Below are positions 59,462-64,000 of a stretch of DNA of 64,000 nucleotides, one piece after another. The stretch covers positions 151,090-215,089 of the forward strand of contig NZ_KE136367.1 of the NCBI RefSeq assembly GCF_000406965.1, in the 5' to 3' direction. The notes beneath the pieces were generated by a model. It searched no databases. It had not been told where the DNA came from and worked only from the letters and a program-made list of their open reading frames with translations. Numbering within the stretch: the stretch's first letter is position 1; each line of letters begins with the position of its first letter. This DNA is from Enterococcus avium ATCC 14025. GTDB taxonomy: Bacteria; Bacillota; Bacilli; Lactobacillales; Enterococcaceae. The translations under genes and the position numbers were made by a program.

Positions 59462-60205
59462 TTAGTCTTCTTCTTGAATCATTAAAAATTTATCTTCTCC
59501 ATTCTCACGAGAGAAAGTACAGCTATAATCTTGTTTCTGCTTCTCCCCATCCCTTACATTTAGCTGGAAGGTGATCTGTGTTAGATTGGATATCCCCTCT
59601 GCTTCAGCAGCAAAGGCTGTGATATTGTCTTTAATTTGTTGACGATTGTCTTCACTGGTCAAGTCACCAGCCAAGGCAATATTCAACGTTTGAGTCGGTA
59701 TATCTAAGACGATCAATGTCGTCGGTAACCCAAAGTAAGGACTGAGTTTGCTGGAAAGATCACTCTCCATTGCGTATTGATTTTCACGACTATCATCAGA
59801 AAATAATTCGTCCCACGCATAATCCTGCAAGCCGATTCCCTCTTGCGGGTACTCTTTGACAGGCAGCTTATTGACTAATTTCTTTTGTTCCTTTTTCATT
59901 ACTTGGACATCATCTTTCAGTGTATTGTTCTGCTCATTCATCGCATACAGCTGATTTTGTACCTGAAACAGGCTGTATGTGCTTAGAAGCATTCCCACTG
60001 CGAGACAGAAGATTACGAATAATAACGCCGATACATGCTTTGATTGTTGAATTTGCTTAACATAATCCAACTTCCGCTGAAAAGTCGCCGATGCATCTCT
60101 TGGTGGCTTAATCATCTGCAATCGAACGTTGATAACCATTCGATATAACCACACTAGGAGCACTAAAATGATGAGCCCTACACAAATCCAGTTAATGATT
60201 ATCAC
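59462..60205 (-). CDS. Unknown bitopic membrane protein of envelope operon
   Basis: A 247-residue protein with a GTG start and GGGGAAA upstream. Two membrane helices (WICVGLIILVLLVWLYRMVI; VSALLFVIFCLAVGMLLST) precede a short coiled coil (NEQNNTLKDDVQVMKKEQKK) and a mixed alpha/beta extracellular domain. No family recognised. It sits between signal peptidase and the coiled-coil gene with gaps of 18 nt on both sides, so it is part of the same transcript. It may link the cytoplasmic coiled coil to the wall. Confidence 0.72.
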   Translation of the reverse strand: MIIINWICVGLIILVLLVWLYRMVINVRLQMIKPPRDASATFQRKLDYVKQIQQSKHVSALLFVIFCLAVGMLLSTYSLFQVQNQLYAMNEQNNTLKDDVQVMKKEQKKLVNKLPVKEYPQEGIGLQDYAWDELFSDDSRENQYAMESDLSSKLSPYFGLPTTLIVLDIPTQTLNIALAGDLTSEDNRQQIKDNITAFAAEAEGISNLTQITFQLNVRDGEKQKQDYSCTFSRENGEDKFLMIQEED

Positions 60206-60223
60206 GTATTTTCCCCTTTTCTT

Positions 60224-60790
60224 TTAGTATTCCAATTTAGCGAGATGAACCGCTGGAAAACGGAATTGGACAGTTCCTTCGATTGACTTTCGATGGACAA
60301 AACCAAACGATCGGCTGTCCTTAGAAACATCTACATGATCGCCAATAACGAAGTAAACATCTTCTGGAATTTTGTTTAACGTTTGAAATTCATCTGCTAC
60401 AGTTGGTGACAACTGATACGTATTCGTTGTTTCAAAATCACCTTGTTCTCCGAGATCTAAAACCATTCGGCCATTTCGAACAAACATACTGTCACCTGGT
60501 AAACCAATCACCCGTTTGACAAACATCCCCTCTTCCTTATCCATTGAAAAAGCAATAATATCGTAACGTTGAACTTGAACATTTTTTTTAACGAGAACTT
60601 GATCCTTTTCCGTCAACGTCGGAATCATCGAAGTACCTGAAATCGTGTGGACACTATAGTGTTTTTTTAATTGTCCTCTCATAACAAGCAGCATCGTTAC
60701 AGATAGAATGATGAGAAGACCAGCAGTTAATAGTAAGGCCCTCCTGTCATTCGACGGATCCTCTGCGTGCCCGTGTCGCTTATTTGCCAT
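60224..60790 (-). CDS. lepB: Signal peptidase I
   Basis: A 188-residue type I signal peptidase. I start at 60790 (MANKRHGHAEDP) because AGGGGTG precedes it; the longer frame begins inside that site. One membrane helix, then the catalytic Ser in ISGTSMIPTL, the catalytic Lys in FVKRVIGLPGD, and the conserved DHVDVSKDSRSFGFV box. It cleaves signal peptides outside the membrane. Placement between a secreted hydrolase and membrane genes suggests it matures the hydrolase. Confidence 0.95.
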   Translation of the reverse strand: MANKRHGHAEDPSNDRRALLLTAGLLIILSVTMLLVMRGQLKKHYSVHTISGTSMIPTLTEKDQVLVKKNVQVQRYDIIAFSMDKEEGMFVKRVIGLPGDSMFVRNGRMVLDLGEQGDFETTNTYQLSPTVADEFQTLNKIPEDVYFVIGDHVDVSKDSRSFGFVHRKSIEGTVQFRFPAVHLAKLEY

Positions 60791-60806
60791 GAGTGATGGC
60801 ACCCCT

Positions 60807-63020
60807 TTATTTTGCTTTAATATAAGTAACCAAATCTGATTTCGCTAAGTTCGAATCAATGACTCGATATGAAATCACCGTTCCTCCATAAACATTGCCT
60901 TCTGAGATCAAAATTCCCTCTGGTCGAACCACTTCAACAAAAGCAACATGTCCATAACGCGGGTCTGAGCCAGCTGTGCCTGGTGTAAAGGAAATCAACC
61001 AGCCAGCTTTTGGTTCGCGGCTGACTTCATAGCCTAATGCTTTTCCTTTGGTTCCCCATTCACCGCCGTTTCCCATAAAGTCATCGACGCTCTTGCCTAA
61101 TTGTTTCACGCGGTTAAAGGCGTACCAAGTACATTGCCCGACTGGGTACGAACCGGAGGTATTGTAATTGACCCCGTTATAATCCGGGTAGCGCATCATC
61201 GTTCGGTATTCTTCAGGAATCTCATCTTTTCCCTTAATGAAAATCCCTGAAGACTGATCAACTTTGACACGATCGTATTGTGTCAGGTTGTAGACAGCAA
61301 TAATCGAGTTTAGCTTTCTATTATAAGAAGTATCCGTAGCATACTTTCCAGTTAAGGCCTGTGTCGATCGTAAATAATTCTTTGCGGTAGAGCGCCACGT
61401 ATCTTTATAGTATCCGTCATTACCAGAGATTCCGCCGCGTAATAATTGAACATAGTCTCCTAATGAAGCGGCATAATTAGGATACTTTCGAAAAGCCGAA
61501 TTAATCGAATACAGCTCGCCATTCCCACGGTCCTCTTGAGTCGCCATTGAAACGGCCTGACCTTGATAAGTTCCCTTTACACCGAATAGATTATAATTTG
61601 GCGGCAATGACAAACTGCTCGTTCCAGAACCACTTTCTAATAAAGCCTGTGCGATCATCACTGATGCAAAGACGTCATATTCTTGTCCCAGCTTACGTGC
61701 ATCCTCCGCGATGGTTGAAATAAAATTCTTCGCTCCTTCATTTTCAGTAAAATTAATAGAAGCGGGATATTCTGCCAAGATTGTTTGTCCATATTCAGTC
61801 AATTCAACGGTTGGCAAAGCTTGAACCAATAGGTCTTCATCAATACTCATTGGTTGAAGAACGACCTGTCGTTGTTTTTCCTTTTTATCTGACTCTTCAT
61901 TCTCAGCCTTCTCCGTATCAGTCTCTGTGCCGTCATCCTTCGCAGTTTCCGTTGCTTCATCAGAATCATCGATTTCAACATCTTCCACTGTCAGATAATA
62001 CTCTTTTCCAATATAGACACCGACTAATTCAAGCTGGTCGTTTTTCTTTTGATAGAGCAGACTGCCGACACTGATTTCTTCGCTTGCTTGTTCTGGAGTG
62101 CCTGTGATCTCAATCGCAAACAAATCGCTATAAAGCTTAGCGGTTAATTGTTCCACATTAAAATCCTTCGCCTGTTCCGTCCCAAGCTTTTTAATACCGT
62201 CATAAATCAAAGCGGCCTGTGCTTTGTTTTCAAAGCTTGACAGCAAGGGTAGTTCATAACCTTTTAAATCGGATTGTGCAACTTCAGATGTCTTCAACTC
62301 ACTTGGAAGCTGTAAAGTACTCGTCTCTGAAAAAGCAGCTGGCGGCTGTTGAATAGCATCAGTATTTGTTTGAACCTTAGGCTCACTTGGAGCCGGAGGT
62401 GCCGGGGCTGGACTTGGAACTGGTCCCGGCGTAGACGGTGTACTAGGCTGCGGCTGTTCCTGACCAGAACTTGACGGTGTCGTTGAAGAACTGCTGGTCG
62501 TTCCTGTTGAACTACTAGTAGTTGAGCTAGTCGATCCACTAGGTACACTGCTGCTGGAAGACGATGACTCACTTGGTGTAGTAGTTGAACTGGACGTACT
62601 AGAGGTCTGGCTCGTCGAACTCTGACTTGTCGAACTCTCACTAGATGTACCACTACTTGTGGAACTTTCACTAGTTGAACTATCGCTTTTCGGTGGATCT
62701 ACTGTGCTGCTTTGTGTAGGCATTTCTGGTATGGTATCTGTCGGTGCAGGTTCTGCCGGCTGCTGTTCCACAGGAGTCTCTGGTACAGCAGATACTTCCG
62801 ATGCTGGTGCAGCTGGCGCTGGTGTTTCAGTATTCGGCTCCGATGCTTTCGGTACGGATTCAGGTTCAACCGGTAGAACGGTAGAACTTTCAGGAACTGT
62901 CGTCTCTACGACAGAGGATTCTTGAAGTAAATTATCCGCTTTTAGTGCCCCACTTTGCAGACTAGCAACTCCCCAACAAACTACTGCTACCCCACAAATT
63001 ACCATAACAATCTTTTTCAT
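60807..63020 (-). CDS. Secreted murein hydrolase with GH73 glucosaminidase and CHAP domains
   Basis: About 737 residues from ATG 63020, 8 nt after AGGGG. Order: signal peptide (to about 27), a Pro/Glu then Ser/Thr-rich linker (about 30-240), an uncharacterised alpha/beta segment (about 250-335), an acidic linker (EATETAKDDGTETDTE), a GH73 N-acetylglucosaminidase domain (about 430-585; catalytic Glu in QALLESGSGTSSL) and a C-terminal CHAP amidase/endopeptidase domain (Cys in GQCTWYAF, His in RYGHVAFVE). It cuts both glycan and peptide bonds of peptidoglycan, probably for cell separation. It is the first gene of the operon and is preceded by a leader RNA with terminator (63093-63133). Confidence 0.94.
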   Translation of the reverse strand: MKKIVMVICGVAVVCWGVASLQSGALKADNLLQESSVVETTVPESSTVLPVEPESVPKASEPNTETPAPAAPASEVSAVPETPVEQQPAEPAPTDTIPEMPTQSSTVDPPKSDSSTSESSTSSGTSSESSTSQSSTSQTSSTSSSTTTPSESSSSSSSVPSGSTSSTTSSSTGTTSSSSTTPSSSGQEQPQPSTPSTPGPVPSPAPAPPAPSEPKVQTNTDAIQQPPAAFSETSTLQLPSELKTSEVAQSDLKGYELPLLSSFENKAQAALIYDGIKKLGTEQAKDFNVEQLTAKLYSDLFAIEITGTPEQASEEISVGSLLYQKKNDQLELVGVYIGKEYYLTVEDVEIDDSDEATETAKDDGTETDTEKAENEESDKKEKQRQVVLQPMSIDEDLLVQALPTVELTEYGQTILAEYPASINFTENEGAKNFISTIAEDARKLGQEYDVFASVMIAQALLESGSGTSSLSLPPNYNLFGVKGTYQGQAVSMATQEDRGNGELYSINSAFRKYPNYAASLGDYVQLLRGGISGNDGYYKDTWRSTAKNYLRSTQALTGKYATDTSYNRKLNSIIAVYNLTQYDRVKVDQSSGIFIKGKDEIPEEYRTMMRYPDYNGVNYNTSGSYPVGQCTWYAFNRVKQLGKSVDDFMGNGGEWGTKGKALGYEVSREPKAGWLISFTPGTAGSDPRYGHVAFVEVVRPEGILISEGNVYGGTVISYRVIDSNLAKSDLVTYIKAK

Positions 63021-63092
63021 GAACATTTCCCCTTCTTTCTATCTCAAATCAAGCTAAGTATTTAATAAAATACTAGGGGCAACCAATGAATG

Positions 63093-63133
63093 GAAAAAAA
63101 TCAAGGATGCTGAAAATAATCCGCATCCTTGAT
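63093..63133 (-). terminator. Terminator in the leader of the GH73-CHAP operon
   Basis: On the minus strand ATCAAGGATGC/GCATCCTTGAT is a perfect 11-bp stem with a 12-nt loop and seven U. It lies 73 nt upstream of the GH73 start in the same direction, so it either ends a separate small RNA or attenuates the operon. Confidence 0.9.
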
Positions 63134-63350
63134 TCATTCTTCAATAATGATGCATCCACTTAAATTTTCCAATGAATGCTAATCATCTGCCGCCGCTCAT
63201 CGCTAAACCTTTAAATAGCAACTTGATAAGTCACACTATTTCACTGACTCGCGGCACTTTAGCTTCTCCTCGCATAAGGAGAGAAGCTAATCAACATGAT
63301 CCATGATTGAGTGCTTATCAACCTTCAGCATGCTGTCAGTAATAAAATTA
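63134..63350 (-). ncRNA. Structured leader or small RNA upstream of GH73-CHAP operon
   Basis: The minus-strand transcript can fold a multi-stem RNA. AGCTTCTC-TCC pairs with GGAGAAGCT (63261-63288). TGCCGC (63251-63256) pairs with GCGGCA (63188-63193), enclosing AAATAG/CTATTT with an inner ACTT/AAGT (63213-63241). The terminator at 63093 follows. A possible promoter (TTCATA, 18 bp, TATAAA) lies near 63365-63395. It fits no riboswitch class that I can recognise: the ydaO c-di-AMP, SAM, TPP, FMN and T-box core motifs are absent. Confidence 0.5.
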
Positions 63351-63689
63351 CAATGACCGGATCTTTATATGTATTTTTTATTTTTTGTATGAACTTTTAT
63401 GAGTGTTATCGTTTGCTAGTAATTTGCATCAAATCCCTTGCATTAACACCATAAAAAAGCGAGAACTCCTTCATTGTACGCACCATTGGTTACACATATT
63501 ATTCTACCCGCATTTATAAGGAATGTCTCAGCCATTTTTGAAATATAAAATTTAATTTTTGGATAAAAATAAGGAATTTGGGTTTTTGAATTCGCTTACA
63601 AATTTGTAATAGCCTAAATCTAGCTAAATATGAAATTATTAAGAATAGCAAAACAGAAAAAATCTTTTTTTGTTTTTTCTTTTTATTTT
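63351..63689. other. AT-rich intergenic region between phnX and the leader RNA
   Basis: No gene. Poly-A/T stretches around 63660-63690 trail the phnX terminator. A minus-strand TTGATG (about 63427) and GATAAC could also be promoter elements. Confidence 0.35.
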
Positions 63690-63732
63690 TTGAATAAATA
63701 AAGAAATATCGACTTTTAAAGCCGATATTTCT
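63690..63732 (-). terminator. Terminator after phnX-like gene
   Basis: On the minus strand AGAAATATCG/CGATATTTCT with an 11-nt loop and a U-rich tail. Confidence 0.85.
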
Positions 63733-63738
63733 CTTCGC

Positions 63739-64000
63739 CTACGCTGATTCTCGCTTTTTTGTTTGTAATTTTGGAATCGTTGAATGCTCCTGCAAAAGCT
63801 CAGCTAATTCCAGTAGATTTTTAATACAAAGATCCGCCCCATGCTGATAAAAGATTTCCGCTGTTTGTTGGTTCAACCGTTCCATTTCTTCTTTTGAGAG
63901 CTGTTTGTACTCCTCTAAAGAAAGTCCCATCACTGAGCTTCCCTCAGTGACAGCGATACTCAAGACCCCTGCGTTTTTTCCTTCTTGAATATCAGCGATT
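63739..64000 (-). CDS. phnX: Phosphonoacetaldehyde hydrolase-like protein, C-terminal part
   Basis: Partial gene: the frame stays open to the window edge (…IADIQEGKNAGVLSIAV, TEGSSVMGLSLEEYKQLS, AEIFYQHGADLCIKNLLELA). The ADIxEGxNAG stretch and GSSxMGLSxEE followed by LSxEE are characteristic of PhnX, a HAD-family enzyme that splits phosphonoacetaldehyde to acetaldehyde and phosphate. The catalytic N-terminal half and the aminotransferase partner phnW would lie beyond 64000. Identity rests on the tail only. Confidence 0.72.
   Translation of the reverse strand, partial: IADIQEGKNAGVLSIAVTEGSSVMGLSLEEYKQLSKEEMERLNQQTAEIFYQHGADLCIKNLLELAELLQEHSTIPKLQTKKRESA

Noticed and set aside
63134-63350. 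ydaO-type c-di-AMP riboswitch before the murein hydrolase
   Set aside because: The GGGGAACC, GGGGUGAAUC and CAGCUAAC core segments are not present.

Overview
The window is a low-GC Gram-positive chromosome segment, most probably from an Enterococcus species. The evidence is the WxL surface-protein cluster, sortase-anchored VaFE adhesin, luxS, an AdcA-type zinc lipoprotein with a ZinT tail, paired MarR/efflux operons, strong AGGAGG ribosome sites and many U-tailed terminators. The species cannot be resolved from sequence alone. No rRNA or tRNA gene was seen.

Layout. 0.3-5.1 kb: minus-strand surface cluster (lectin-WxL protein, small anchor protein, three WxL proteins). 6-9.9 kb: a VOC dioxygenase-like gene, luxS, a YrrT-like methyltransferase and a cysteine synthase/cystathionine beta-synthase gene. 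The last is preceded by a 28-residue leader peptide with four consecutive Cys codons and a terminator, a trp-style attenuator. 10.2-14 kb: two unknown proteins below an odd shuffled inverted repeat, a MerR-GyrI regulator, a GNAT enzyme and an unknown protein. 14-21.4 kb: an AT-rich accessory block with a DUF4411-PIN/ImmA-IrrE pair, an HxlR remnant, a tightly coupled three-gene operon of unrecognised proteins and an IS110-family element.

21.4-35 kb: redox and detoxification genes (luciferase-like monooxygenase, aldo/keto reductase, quinone oxidoreductase, nitroreductase, MRJP-like protein), a frameshifted HxlR regulator, a ClC channel, a large thioester/VaFE LPXTG adhesin, an AraC-GyrI regulator, a CapA-like lipoprotein and a DUF454 protein. 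35.5-40.2 kb: a synthase-type exopolysaccharide operon (UDP-GlcNAc 2-epimerase, membrane protein with degenerate GGDEF, 46-residue membrane peptide, GT2 synthase, GH8 hydrolase). It resembles the Listeria Pss (ManNAc polymer) logic. 40.2-46.3 kb: arginase-family enzyme, PEBP protein with Crp/Fnr regulator, aldo/keto reductase, methyltransferase and Rrf2 regulator sharing a 21-bp operator, and a Zur-boxed zinc uptake operon with a 34-residue protein.

46.6-53.1 kb: two multidrug efflux modules (MarR plus heterodimeric ABC exporter; MarR plus MATE), each with palindromic operators. 53.2-54 kb: about four tandem 154-155 bp intergenic repeats. 54-58.2 kb: OFA-type MFS carrier, GyrI-like protein, XRE membrane regulator, a LytTR-DUF3021 pair with a paired direct-repeat site, and a DsrE protein. 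58.3-63 kb: an envelope operon (GH73-CHAP murein hydrolase, signal peptidase I, bitopic protein, coiled-coil protein) preceded by a structured leader ending in a terminator. The window ends inside a phnX-like gene.

The best candidates for undescribed biology are the polycysteine attenuator (9.7-9.98 kb), the unknown three-gene operon (16.1-19.4 kb), the tandem hairpin array (53.3-53.96 kb), the shuffled-module inverted repeat (10.2-10.3 kb) and the structured leader before the GH73 gene (63.1-63.35 kb).
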